Source: CAUYXS01 sp965248495 (GTDB lineage: Bacteria; Chloroflexota; Dehalococcoidia; Lucifugimonadales; Australimonadaceae). From it: a stretch of DNA of 64,000 nucleotides. Position numbers and translations under genes: made by a program. The number at the start of each line of letters is the position of its first letter. Within the stretch, counting starts at the first letter, position 1. This document shows, piece after piece, positions 25,392-33,567 of the stretch. The stretch is taken from positions 124,001-188,000 of the forward strand of contig CBDFJL010000003.1 of assembly GCA_965248495.1 (NCBI GenBank), in the 5' to 3' direction. Under the pieces are notes generated by a model. It was not told the DNA's origin and did no database searches. It saw only the letters and a program-made list of their open reading frames with translations.

Positions 25392-26159
25392 ATGGCAAAC
25401 GGCGATTTGACTGCGGAGACCGTACAGATAGAGGGACACGGCGGGCTCCCCATCCGCGCCTACGTGGCGCGGCCGACGGGCGCCGGTCCATTTCCCGCCG
25501 TGTTGGTCGCTCACCACATGCCCGGCTGGGACGAGTGGAGCTTCGAAGTGACGCGCCGCCTTGCCCACCAGGGTTACGTGGCCATCTGCCCCAACGTCCA
25601 GGAGCGCATCCCGGACCTGCCCCGCGAGGAACGCCTGCAGCACGTGCGCGGGCAGGGCGGCCTCAGCGACGAGGAGATGCTGGACGACCTTCAGGCCGGC
25701 CTGGACTACATCCGCTCCCGCGAGCGCGACTTCGAGGTCGGCCGTGTCGGCGTCATCGGCTTCTGCTCCGGTGGGAGGGTCGCCTACATGGTCGGATGCC
25801 GGTTGGACGTGGACGCGGCGGTCGACTGCTGGGGCGGAAACGTCATCGTGTCTGGCGAGCTCACGTCCAACCAACCCACGGCGGTCAGCGACATGACTCC
25901 GGATTTGAGGTGTCCGCTGCTCGGTATCTTCGGCAACGACGACACCAACCCGGACGTCGAGCAGGTCAACAAGACCGAGGCCGAGCTCAAGCGGCTGGGC
26001 AAGGAGTACGAGTTCCACCGGTACGACGGCGCGGGCCACGCCTTCTTCAGTTGGGAGCGGCCGTCGCATCGCCCCGAGCAGGCGGCCGATGGCTGGCAAA
26101 AGGTCTACGCCTTCTACCAGCGTCACCTCATTGAAGCGGCGGCTGCCGTCCGCGGCTAG
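25392..26159 (+). CDS. Dienelactone hydrolase family protein
   Basis: 255-aa cytosolic alpha/beta hydrolase. The nucleophile elbow GFCSGG has Cys125 instead of Ser, the hallmark of dienelactone hydrolase, which opens dienelactones from chlorocatechol or protoanemonin routes. Asp in FGNDDTNP and His in GAGHAFF complete the triad, and AHHMPGWDEW and VAICPNVQERIPD are typical. Start ATG with GGAGG at 7 nt. It lies beside carboxylate carriers and the acetamidase/formamidase and MmgE/PrpD genes, fitting lower steps of aromatic breakdown. Confidence 0.92.
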   Translation: MANGDLTAETVQIEGHGGLPIRAYVARPTGAGPFPAVLVAHHMPGWDEWSFEVTRRLAHQGYVAICPNVQERIPDLPREERLQHVRGQGGLSDEEMLDDLQAGLDYIRSRERDFEVGRVGVIGFCSGGRVAYMVGCRLDVDAAVDCWGGNVIVSGELTSNQPTAVSDMTPDLRCPLLGIFGNDDTNPDVEQVNKTEAELKRLGKEYEFHRYDGAGHAFFSWERPSHRPEQAADGWQKVYAFYQRHLIEAAAAVRG

Positions 26160-26180
26160 CGCCGGACGCTCGAGCTCGCG

Positions 26181-27125
26181 TCAGGCCACCCGAGGCAGGT
26201 AGCGCTTCGGGAACTTGGCGACGATTGAGTAGAGGATGTCGACGACGTTCGCCAGCCGCACCCTCGCGACCTGCGAGGCCAGCTGGTACGCCGCGAGCCG
26301 ATCGATGCCGTAGTCGGCCTCGATCCATGTCACGAGGTCGTAGAACGCGATGCGCGTGGCGTCCTCCAACGGCCGTGCGCTGCCGACCGACATGATGAAC
26401 TCGTCGCTCTCGACGCGCGGGGTCGGCGTGACCCTGCCCTTGACGACGTCGACCGTCAACGTGCCGACGGTCGGCACCTCGGCCGCGACGCCGCAGATCT
26501 CGCCGTCGCCCTGCGCGGCGTGGCCGTCGCCGACGAAGAGCAGCGCACCGGGCACCTGGACCGGCAGGTAGACGGTGTTGCCGGGGCAGAGGTCCGCGGC
26601 GTCGAGGTTGCCGCCGTGGAAGCCCGCCGACAGCGTGGAGATCGCCTCGACTGCCGGCGAGGTCCCCATCGTGCCGTAGAACGCCTCGATCGGGATGGGC
26701 GGGATAGCCAGACTGGGGTCGTGGATGATTCCCTCGCTCGTGATCTGGTGCAGCATGACTCGCTGCTCCAGCGGCGCGTTCAGCACCCGCGTCAGCGCCG
26801 TGCCGCAGACCCCGCCAAACTCCGGGATGATGGCGCTGACGGCGTAGTCCCGGGATATCTGGATGTCGTCGATCCTGACCACCAGGGTGTCTCCAGGCTC
26901 CGCCCCAGCAACGTAGATCGGCCCGGTACACGGATTCACGTACGGCACCTGAATGACCTTTGCGAGGTCGACGTTCGGCGAGTCGATCCGGTCCGCGAAG
27001 GCATCGAGCGTGCTTATCCGAAACGTCTCACCCGGTTTGACCGTGGCGATGGGCTCCTGGTAGGGACCGATGACGTACGGGAGGTGACGCTCGTCGGGTC
27101 TGATGTGCTGCGCAACGTCTTGCAT
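26181..27125 (-). CDS. Acetamidase/formamidase family protein
   Basis: 314 aa, matching FmdA/AmdA proteins that hydrolyse formamide or acetamide to ammonia and the acid. Typical segments are YVAGAEPGDTLVVRIDDIQ, AIPPIPIEAFYGTMG, GGNLDAADLCPGNTVYLPV and FVGDGHAAQGDGEICG, the metal- and substrate-binding core with D-x-H-x2-Q-G-D-G-E. ATG 27125 with GGCGG upstream. NicX-type ring opening yields formylated amides, so this enzyme could work after the M29/NicX-like protein (inference). Confidence 0.9.
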   Translation of the reverse strand: MQDVAQHIRPDERHLPYVIGPYQEPIATVKPGETFRISTLDAFADRIDSPNVDLAKVIQVPYVNPCTGPIYVAGAEPGDTLVVRIDDIQISRDYAVSAIIPEFGGVCGTALTRVLNAPLEQRVMLHQITSEGIIHDPSLAIPPIPIEAFYGTMGTSPAVEAISTLSAGFHGGNLDAADLCPGNTVYLPVQVPGALLFVGDGHAAQGDGEICGVAAEVPTVGTLTVDVVKGRVTPTPRVESDEFIMSVGSARPLEDATRIAFYDLVTWIEADYGIDRLAAYQLASQVARVRLANVVDILYSIVAKFPKRYLPRVA

Positions 27126-27305
27126 GCTGCCGCCTTTCGCGCCGTGGTTTGCCGAGACGCTGACCTGCTACGCTGGCGGCGCGCACCGCCGGCGCCTCCG
27201 GCCAGCGCAGGCGCAGTGTAGCCTCCATGAGCGGCTTGGGCGCACCCCGCCATCGCAGGCGAGGGCGACCACCGAATAATTGCGCGGAACCCTTGGGAGC
27301 GGGCC

Positions 27306-28682
27306 ATGGCCACTCGAAACCCGGCAAGGACGACTGAGCGCCACTACCTGGACGCGCTGGCGGAGTTCGTCTCGGATACGACCTACGAGGACCTGCCCAA
27401 GAACGTCCGCGAGCACGCTCGATACGTGGTGCTCGATACCGTCGGCGCCGTCCTGGGCGGCAGCGCGGAGCCCGAGAACGTGGCGCTGACCCACGCTTTG
27501 GCCTCGGACCACGGCTCCGCGACCATCTTGGCCCGCGGCTTCCCGAAGGCCATGCCCGGCGATGCCGCCCTGGCCAACGGGACGTCCGGCACGGCGATGG
27601 AGCAGGACGAGGGCCACCCGCCCGTCGGGCATCCGGCCATCTACACGCTACCCGCCATCCTGGCGCTGGCCGAGGAGAAGGACGCCAGCGGTCGCCGGCT
27701 CGTCGAAGCGCTGGTCCTGGCGTACGACGCGTACGTTCGGCTCGGCCGCGCCATCCGTTTCGTCGACGGGCTGCACACCCACGGCTCCATCGCGACGGTC
27801 GCCGCAGCCATCGGCGCGGCGCGATTGTGCGGCTTCGACGCACGCCAGACGCGGGAGGCGATCAACGTGGCCGCGTGTCTGAACACGGCGACGCCCTTCT
27901 TCACCGCCATCGAGGGGGCGACGGTGCGAAACGTCTACGCGGGTCTCGCGGGCCGCACGGGCGTGCTGGTCGCCGAGCTGGTCGCCAGCGGGTTCACCGG
28001 CCCACGCGATGGGCTCGGCGAGGTCTTCGGCTGGCTGCTGGGGCGCGGCGTCGACACGGCGTCCGTGGCGCTCGGGCTCGGGGACGATTACGAGATAACG
28101 ACCAACTACTTCAAGCTGCACGCGGCCTGCCGCTACACGCACGCGCCGTTGGATGCCTTCGCACGGGCCCTGGACGGGAGGCGGGTCGACGCCGACGCCA
28201 TCCGGTCGGTGGCGGTAACCGGCAACGCCAACGCCGCCATGTGCGGCAGGCAGGACCCGCAGAACTCTCTTGCGGCCAAGTTCTCGGTGCCCTTCGCCAT
28301 CGCCACCCACGTCGTGCAGGGCCACACCGGGCCGGACGCGTTTCGCCAGAGGGCGATCGACGACCCGGTAGCCAGGGCCCTGGCCGAGCGCATCACGGTG
28401 AGGGAGGACCCTGCCTACACCAAGCGCTTTCCCGCGGAGCAGGTAGCAGTGGTCGAGGTCAACTTGACGTCGGGCGAGGTTCTCAGGGGCGAGGTCACCG
28501 GCCCGCGCGGGGCCGACCACGACCCCGTGTCGTACGCGGAGGTGGAGGCGAAGTTCGAGACGCTGGCCGGCGGCACGTTCGCCGGCGAACGCCTGGCGGC
28601 GGCGCAAGCGTTGCTGAAGGCCGTCGACAGCCTTTCGAGCGTGCGCGAGCTGACCGCTGGGCTGCGCTCGCTTTCAACGTAG
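27306..28682 (+). CDS. MmgE/PrpD family protein
   Basis: 458 aa. The family includes 2-methylcitrate dehydratase (PrpD) and cis-aconitate decarboxylase. Landmarks are LDTVGAVLGGS, ANGTSGTAMEQDEGHPPVGHPA (the substrate-pocket His cluster), HTHGSIATVAAAIGAARL, RNVYAGLAGRTGVLVAEL, KLHAACRYTHAPLDA and KFSVPFAIA. A role in hydration or dehydration or decarboxylation of a tricarboxylate-like acid is expected. ATG with GGGAG upstream. It is divergent from the acetamidase gene, and a DinB gene follows 46 bp later. Confidence 0.92.
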   Translation: MATRNPARTTERHYLDALAEFVSDTTYEDLPKNVREHARYVVLDTVGAVLGGSAEPENVALTHALASDHGSATILARGFPKAMPGDAALANGTSGTAMEQDEGHPPVGHPAIYTLPAILALAEEKDASGRRLVEALVLAYDAYVRLGRAIRFVDGLHTHGSIATVAAAIGAARLCGFDARQTREAINVAACLNTATPFFTAIEGATVRNVYAGLAGRTGVLVAELVASGFTGPRDGLGEVFGWLLGRGVDTASVALGLGDDYEITTNYFKLHAACRYTHAPLDAFARALDGRRVDADAIRSVAVTGNANAAMCGRQDPQNSLAAKFSVPFAIATHVVQGHTGPDAFRQRAIDDPVARALAERITVREDPAYTKRFPAEQVAVVEVNLTSGEVLRGEVTGPRGADHDPVSYAEVEAKFETLAGGTFAGERLAAAQALLKAVDSLSSVRELTAGLRSLST

Positions 28683-28728
28683 CGCCGTGTAGCGCGGGCG
28701 AGTCCAACAACCGGCGAGGGGGAATTCG

Positions 28729-29262
28729 ATGGATGGCACGACGTTGATAGCGGATGCTCTGTCCAGGGTGCAAACCCAGTTCCACAGCCTCATCGAGGGG
28801 CTGTCCGCCGACGAGCTGCACGCGCAACCTCGACCCACGATTGAGTGGCTGGCCTGGCATCTGACGCGTGTGCAGGACTCGCAGGTTGCTCCGCTGGTCG
28901 GGCGCGAGCAGGCCTGGACCGACCTCGGGTGGCACGAACGCTTCGGCATGGAGCCGGACCCGCGGGACTACGGCCCGGGCCACTCGCAGACACCAGAGCA
29001 GGTGGAGGCGTTTCGGGCACCCAGCGCGCGCCTGTTGCTCGACTACCACGATGCCGTGGCCGAAGCCACTCAGGAATACCTAACCGGCCTGTCGCCGAAC
29101 GACCTCGACCGCGTGCTGGACGAGCCGCGATTCGACCCGCTGCCCACGCTCGGCGTCCGCCTGACCAGCGTCGTCGATGACAACGTGCGGCACATCGGCC
29201 AGATTGAGTACCTCAAGGGGCTCGTCCGGGATGGCGGCTGGTTCCCCCGGCGCGTCGGCTAG
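28729..29262 (+). CDS. DinB/DUF664-like four-helix protein (1)
   Basis: 177 aa, all-helical. ALSRVQTQFHSLIEGLSADEL begins helix 1, EWLAWHLTRVQDSQV gives the first metal His, and DDNVRHIGQIEYLKGLV gives the C-terminal His motif. The DinB superfamily includes metal-dependent thiol S-transferases and mycothiol-dependent maleylpyruvate isomerase. Start ATG with GAGGGGGAA. Its stop overlaps the convergent unknown gene by 4 nt. A ring-cleavage isomerase role would fit the region but is not shown. Confidence 0.8.
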   Translation: MDGTTLIADALSRVQTQFHSLIEGLSADELHAQPRPTIEWLAWHLTRVQDSQVAPLVGREQAWTDLGWHERFGMEPDPRDYGPGHSQTPEQVEAFRAPSARLLLDYHDAVAEATQEYLTGLSPNDLDRVLDEPRFDPLPTLGVRLTSVVDDNVRHIGQIEYLKGLVRDGGWFPRRVG

Positions 29263-30137
29263 GACTGGGCAGCTGGCTGCGCCACCGGCGATAGGCCGGA
29301 CGGCAACGTCCAGTCGAACGTGATGGCGCGCGCCTCGTCGCCCCCCGGCGAGAAGCGCCAGGTAACGCGGTCATCGCCGTGCTGTGCCGTCTCGGCGAAC
29401 GCCTGGCTCAGCAGACGCCAGGGCTTGTCACCGAGCCACTCGGCGCCGAACTCCACGAGCAGCGACGCGGGGTTGACGGCGAGCGTGCCCCACTCGGCAT
29501 GCCGGGCCTTCTGTGGCGACTGTTTCAGGCGCAACGCCGGTATCTCGCCCTCATCGATGGCCCGGAGGTAGGCGTCCTCATAGGCGCCGCCGCGCCAGGG
29601 GGCGTAGCTCAGCTGCGCTCGCAAGTCGTCGTAGTACAGCGGCGTGTCGGTGTGCTGAGCGCTCAGCTGCCGCGCGAGGAACCGCTCGGCCATGTAGACG
29701 ACATCTATCCAGGTTGGAGCAAAGTCCTCGGTGAGGAGCATCATCTGCCACCAGCGCAACCGCCGGATGGTCACCCCGACGAATAGCTGCGCGGGAAAGG
29801 CAACGCGGAGCTCACGCTCCACCTCGCGCAGCCTTCCGTAGAGGTGCATCTCGATGCCCTCTTCCTTGAGGACGCCGGGGCTGAGCCAGTGGACGGTGGC
29901 CTCCGCACGCCCGGCCGTGGTAACACGGGCGGCCCATCGGTCGCGCCATGCGCCCAACCCATCGGCGTCGAGGTTGGAGCCGAAGCGCGCGGCGAGGTCT
30001 CGTGCAAGCGCATCGAGGTCCGCCGTCGTCCGCCATTGGCCGTCCTCCAGCGCGGCGGCCCGGTCGAACGCCTCTATGAGGTAGACGACCTCCTCGTCTT
30101 CGAGGCCCTCCAGGGCGCGTTCCGCTCGGCTGGTCAA
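29259..30137 (-). CDS. Hypothetical protein (292 aa)
   Basis: I do not recognise this protein. It is acidic-basic mixed, with no signal peptide or clear membrane helix. It has an N-terminal helical part (LEDEEVVYLIEAFDRAAA), a Trp-rich middle (RRLRWWQMMLLTEDFAPTWIDVVY), an AERFLARQL helix, and a beta-rich end (VTWRFSPGGDEARAITFDW). Composition and length support a real gene. TTG 30137 is preceded by GGAGAG at about 7 nt. Convergent overlap with the DinB gene. Confidence 0.75.
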   Translation of the reverse strand: MTSRAERALEGLEDEEVVYLIEAFDRAAALEDGQWRTTADLDALARDLAARFGSNLDADGLGAWRDRWAARVTTAGRAEATVHWLSPGVLKEEGIEMHLYGRLREVERELRVAFPAQLFVGVTIRRLRWWQMMLLTEDFAPTWIDVVYMAERFLARQLSAQHTDTPLYYDDLRAQLSYAPWRGGAYEDAYLRAIDEGEIPALRLKQSPQKARHAEWGTLAVNPASLLVEFGAEWLGDKPWRLLSQAFAETAQHGDDRVTWRFSPGGDEARAITFDWTLPSGLSPVAQPAAQS

Positions 30138-30383
30138 GGACTGCTCTCCATGGTGGCGCTCGAGCGCATACGGGTCGCCCGGACTCGAATTGCCGGGCGC
30201 ACCTTAGCACCTCGGCGACGGCCCAAGCCGGGGGCATCCGCTCCGATCGCGTCTGTTGTGGAGGGGGTTCGCGCGGTGGCAGTCAGGCGCCGGCTCCCCT
30301 ACGTCGGGATTGCCGGTGCTCTCCGTGTGGACCTGGGACGATGCGAAGGACCCGCTCGCGCCGAGGGCGCCGAGACCGGCCTG

Positions 30384-30770
30384 CTACCGGGCGACGATCG
30401 ACGTGGTCGACTCGCCCAGCATGTTCCGGACACAATCGAGAATGCGCTTGCCTGGGTCGGTCTTGAGCACGTAGTCGACAGCGCCGGCCTCCAGGGCCAG
30501 CAGCGTGGCAGCCATCGACCCGTAGACGCTGAGCATCGCCACCTGCGCATCCGGGTCGTCTTCGAGAATCGCCGCCAGCGCACCCATGCCGTCCAGCCGC
30601 GGCATCTTCACGTCCATCAGGACGGCGTCCGGGTGCTCGGTTTCGTACATGCTGACCGCTGCCAGACCGTCCCGCGCCTCCAGGCAATCGTAGCCGGCGG
30701 ACGAGAGCAGCTCATGGACCCTCGCGCGGTGCATCGCGATGTCGTCGACGATCAGAATCTTCTTCCCCAT
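30384..30770 (-). CDS. Receiver-only response regulator (CheY-like)
   Basis: A 128-aa receiver domain: IVDD (D9-D10), phospho-Asp53 in LMDVKMPRLDG, LSVYG at the Thr/Ser switch position and Lys in YVLKTDPG. No output domain. ATG 30770 with GGGGAT upstream. No kinase adjoins, so its partner is unknown; the two histidine kinases of the window are candidates only by proximity. Divergent from the MFS gene. Confidence 0.9.
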   Translation of the reverse strand: MGKKILIVDDIAMHRARVHELLSSAGYDCLEARDGLAAVSMYETEHPDAVLMDVKMPRLDGMGALAAILEDDPDAQVAMLSVYGSMAATLLALEAGAVDYVLKTDPGKRILDCVRNMLGESTTSIVAR

Positions 30771-30942
30771 AACATCCCCTCGTTACACCCAATTATGCCT
30801 CCGGAGCCGTGTCCGAAATACGTACGGTGGTACTAGCTTTATGCGTCCGGCAGGCCGTCAGACCCACCGATCTCCTGGCCTGGTGGCCCGCTGGCCCGCT
30901 CGCCCAGTGGCCAGGCGGTCCGCTGGTAGGATGCGCACGCTC

Positions 30943-32253
30943 ATGACCACCTCGTCGACGGCACGCCCACGCTTCTTCTACGGCTGGGTCATCGTCTTCG
31001 TCGCCATCGTCGCGGGCGTCTTCGGCCCGGGCGTGAGCGTCTGGAGCGCCGGCGTCTTCCTGACTCCCATGACCGAGGAGTTCGGTTGGTCGCGAGCCGA
31101 CTTCGGCCTCGGCCTCGCCCTGCGCTCGCTGACGAGCGCGTTCGTGGCTCCTTGGATCGGGCCAATGTTCGACAAGCCCAACGGCCCTCGGCGCCTGATG
31201 ATGGTCTCGGTGGCCGCGCTCGGGCTATCCATGATCGCCTTGCGGTTCATCGGCGACGGCCTTGGGTTCGGCGTGGTCAGCCCTCGCGTCCAGTACTACC
31301 TGCTCTTCGGCGTCGTCGGGGGCGCAGCGCAGATGGGCGCGGGGATGGGGATTGGCCAGACCGTCCTGCCCAAGTGGTTCATCAAGCGCCGCGGCCGGGT
31401 CATGGGTATCGCGTCGACCGGCACGGCCATGGCACCGCTCCTGTTCCCGCCCATCGTCCAGTCGCTCACCGACGCCCTCGGTTTTCGAGCCGCGTGGGGC
31501 GTTGTCGGCATTTCGATGCTTGCCATCGTGTTCCCGCTGTCGTTCCTGGTGCGCACGCAGCCCGAGGACATGGGCCTGCTCCCCGACAACGAGCCGCCGG
31601 ACGATGAGCCCACCGCCGCCCGGGCAGCTGCCATTGACGATGAGGCGACGTACACGCGACGGGCTGCGATACGGACCCAAAGTTTCTGGTTCCTCACGGC
31701 GGCCTTCGCCCTCATCAGCCTAGGGATGGCGGGGTATCAGGCCAACTGGCAGCCCTACTTCGTCGACGTTGGCTTCACCCCCAAGGTGGCCGCGTTCGCC
31801 ATCTCCTTCTACGCGATCTTCTCGATCTCATCCCGGCTCATCTGGGGGACCCTGGGCGATCGCTACCATCCCCGGAAGCTGATGATCATCGGCCTGCTTA
31901 TGGTCTTCGCGTCAGTCGTCTTCCTCCAGACGGTGAACACGCTTCCCGAGCTGCTGTTCTTCGGCGTGATTCAGGGGCTCAGCATCGGCTCCTGGGTGAT
32001 CCTCCAGCCGATACTCGTGTCCCACTACTTCGGGCGCAGACACCTCGGCGCGATCTTCGGTCTGATGCGGCCGGCCATGACCCTGTTCGGGTCCGCGAGC
32101 CCGCTGATGATCGGGGCGCTCTATGACATCCGCGGCACCTACGTACTCGCATTCGCCGCCGTCGCAGTGTCGTGGCTGTTGGCTGCGGTCATGGTTGTGT
32201 TCGTGAGAGCGCCTCGGCGCGCGGCGGCGCTGAGGCCGGACCCGGCAGGCTGA
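30943..32253 (+). CDS. MFS transporter (OFA-like, RPRFFYGWV subgroup)
   Basis: 436 aa, very similar in layout to the carrier at 22487-23800: ARPRFFYGWVIVFVAIVAG, WIGPMFDKPNGPRRLMM, VLPKWFIKRRGRVMG, VRTQPEDMGLLPDNE and WGTLGDRYHPRKLM. These two are probably paralogues from duplication. ATG 30943 is chosen as the last start before the conserved N-terminus; ATG 30931 is possible and the frame is open to 30739. Organic-acid transport is likely. Confidence 0.87.
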   Translation: MTTSSTARPRFFYGWVIVFVAIVAGVFGPGVSVWSAGVFLTPMTEEFGWSRADFGLGLALRSLTSAFVAPWIGPMFDKPNGPRRLMMVSVAALGLSMIALRFIGDGLGFGVVSPRVQYYLLFGVVGGAAQMGAGMGIGQTVLPKWFIKRRGRVMGIASTGTAMAPLLFPPIVQSLTDALGFRAAWGVVGISMLAIVFPLSFLVRTQPEDMGLLPDNEPPDDEPTAARAAAIDDEATYTRRAAIRTQSFWFLTAAFALISLGMAGYQANWQPYFVDVGFTPKVAAFAISFYAIFSISSRLIWGTLGDRYHPRKLMIIGLLMVFASVVFLQTVNTLPELLFFGVIQGLSIGSWVILQPILVSHYFGRRHLGAIFGLMRPAMTLFGSASPLMIGALYDIRGTYVLAFAAVAVSWLLAAVMVVFVRAPRRAAALRPDPAG

Positions 32254-32313
32254 TGCGGGGGAGCCGCTTTGAGGGCTAACATCCCACGAAACGCCCGCGA
32301 TAGAGGTGGTCTC

Positions 32314-32607
32314 GTGTCCCTACGACTCGTTGTCTTCTTGGAAGCGCTGCCGGGCAAACGCGATGAGATGCTCGCAGCCTACACACTGCGTTGCGCCAAC
32401 GTCCGCCAGGAGCCCGGGTGCCTGGAGTTCGAGATGTACCAGAACATCGAGGACCCCGACCGGTTCACGCTGCTCGAGCGGTGGGTGGACGCGGATGCCC
32501 TTGCTGTTCATGGGGCTCGGCCCCCGGAGCCTGGGGCGGTGGACGTTCAGACCGTGCGCAAAGCGATGGGCGGAGAGCGCTACGAATTCGAGGCGACCGC
32601 CCGCTAG
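32314..32607 (+). CDS. Antibiotic biosynthesis monooxygenase (ABM/YgiN-like) domain protein
   Basis: A 97-aa ferredoxin-like dimeric barrel: LRLVVFLEALPGKRDEMLAAY, VRQEPGCLEFEMYQNIEDPDRFTLLERWVDADALAVH. Relatives are cofactor-free quinol monooxygenases or degrade reactive intermediates. GTG 32314 follows GAGGTGG at 4 nt. Convergent with the DinB gene, whose stop is 1 nt away. The C-terminal part after VHG is shorter than usual but intact. Confidence 0.82.
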   Translation: MSLRLVVFLEALPGKRDEMLAAYTLRCANVRQEPGCLEFEMYQNIEDPDRFTLLERWVDADALAVHGARPPEPGAVDVQTVRKAMGGERYEFEATAR

Positions 32608-32608
32608 G

Positions 32609-33142
32609 TCAGAACGCCTGCCAGCCGAACCCCGTCAGCATGCCGCGCAGATAGCCAATCTGGCCTGCGTGGTTAATCCCATCGTTCAGCATGGGGCGGA
32701 GCGTCCGCCAGCCGGGCTGCACACCGCGCCCGGCGTCGAGAAGGTACTCCTCGTCCAGCAGGTCGCCGGTGAGGCGCCCGACCCTATCCACGGCCGCCTG
32801 CTGGCAGGCTCCCGCGTAGCCCACGACAGCGGCGAAGGGTGGGCGGAACGCGTATACCTGCGCGGGGGTGTCGCCGAACCCGGTCGCCACCTCGTCCGGC
32901 CCGACGAGCTGGTGCCAGCCGCCCGTCACCCACACGTGCGGCTCACCATGGCATACCGCCGAGTAGTAGTCGCGTCGGCGCATCATGTGCCAAACGAGCC
33001 AGCCGATGGAATTGGACTGCGGCATGGGCTGCCAGTACGCCTGCTCGTCGGACAGGCCGTCGACCGCCTGGCGCATCGACCGGTACGACCCGTCGAGCAG
33101 GCCGAGCATGAGGTCCGTCAGAGCGCTGATGTCTTGAGCCAC
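32609..33142 (-). CDS. DinB/DUF664-like four-helix protein (2)
   Basis: 177 aa. DLMLGLLDGSYRSMRQAVDGL starts helix 1, SIGWLVWHMMRRRDYYSA carries the first His, and LNDGINHAGQIGYLRGML the second His motif. It is the same length as the DinB protein at 28729 and clearly homologous, but divergent. GTG 33142 is chosen because AAGGAGA lies 5 nt upstream; the frame runs to 33190. Putative metal-dependent thiol transferase or isomerase. Confidence 0.82.
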   Translation of the reverse strand: MAQDISALTDLMLGLLDGSYRSMRQAVDGLSDEQAYWQPMPQSNSIGWLVWHMMRRRDYYSAVCHGEPHVWVTGGWHQLVGPDEVATGFGDTPAQVYAFRPPFAAVVGYAGACQQAAVDRVGRLTGDLLDEEYLLDAGRGVQPGWRTLRPMLNDGINHAGQIGYLRGMLTGFGWQAF

Positions 33143-33297
33143 GAGGTCTCCTTTGTATGGCGGACGTGTTAGCCTAACCCGAGTCGCCAAAGCCCGTCCG
33201 CACAGCGGGTCACCCCGGTACCTATCGTGTACAGTGCCCCGCGCCTGAGGAGCGGCCTTGCCTCAAAACCCTCGTTTGGACGGTCTGCTAGGGGAGT

Positions 33298-33344
33298 GCA
33301 GAGGGGCACCCCCTCTGCTGGGGGCGCGGGGGTATCCCCCGCGC
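33298..33344. repeat. Paired perfect hairpins, REP-like element
   Basis: Two adjacent stem-loops: GCAGAGGGG/CCCCTCTGC with loop CAC (33298-33318) and GCGCGGGGG/CCCCCGCGC with loop TAT (33324-33344). About 35 bp further is CCCTGAGTCCGCCGAAGGG (33379-33397), which has the look of a dispersed repeat seen in many high-GC environmental genomes. The gap 33143-33567 otherwise holds only a hydrolase remnant. Confidence 0.7.
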
Positions 33345-33419
33345 TAGCTCTTTGTTACCCCCTTCTGGCAAGGCCTGCCCTGAGTCCGCCGAAGGGAAAA
33401 GCCCCGGGCGCCGCCGGGG

Positions 33420-33512
33420 ACGACCTACACGCTGATGGACGGCGGCCCTCAAATGCAGTGGGAGCGGCCCCAGGAAGTCGTCGCCCACCTGGTGGACTTC
33501 CTTTCGCGCTAG
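33420..33512 (+). pseudogene. Alpha/beta-hydrolase C-terminal remnant
   Basis: 31 codons ending in TAG read as a typical hydrolase tail: GGPQMQWERPQEVVAHLVDFL. This matches the region after the catalytic His, whose usual context is GH-x-x-x-WERPEE. No start or upstream domain is present; the sequence before it is the hairpin element. Most likely a gene end left by deletion or rearrangement. Confidence 0.6.
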
Positions 33513-33567
33513 CCGGCAGTCCGCCCATCGCGGTCTATCAGCCCTCGCACAGCCCGGTCCTTCGCTC

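Noticed and set aside
24150..26159. Long plus-strand ORF of 669 codons
   Set aside because: Its first two thirds overlap the MFS gene in another frame with Arg/Pro-rich shadow composition. Only the part from ATG 25392 encodes a recognisable protein (dienelactone hydrolase).
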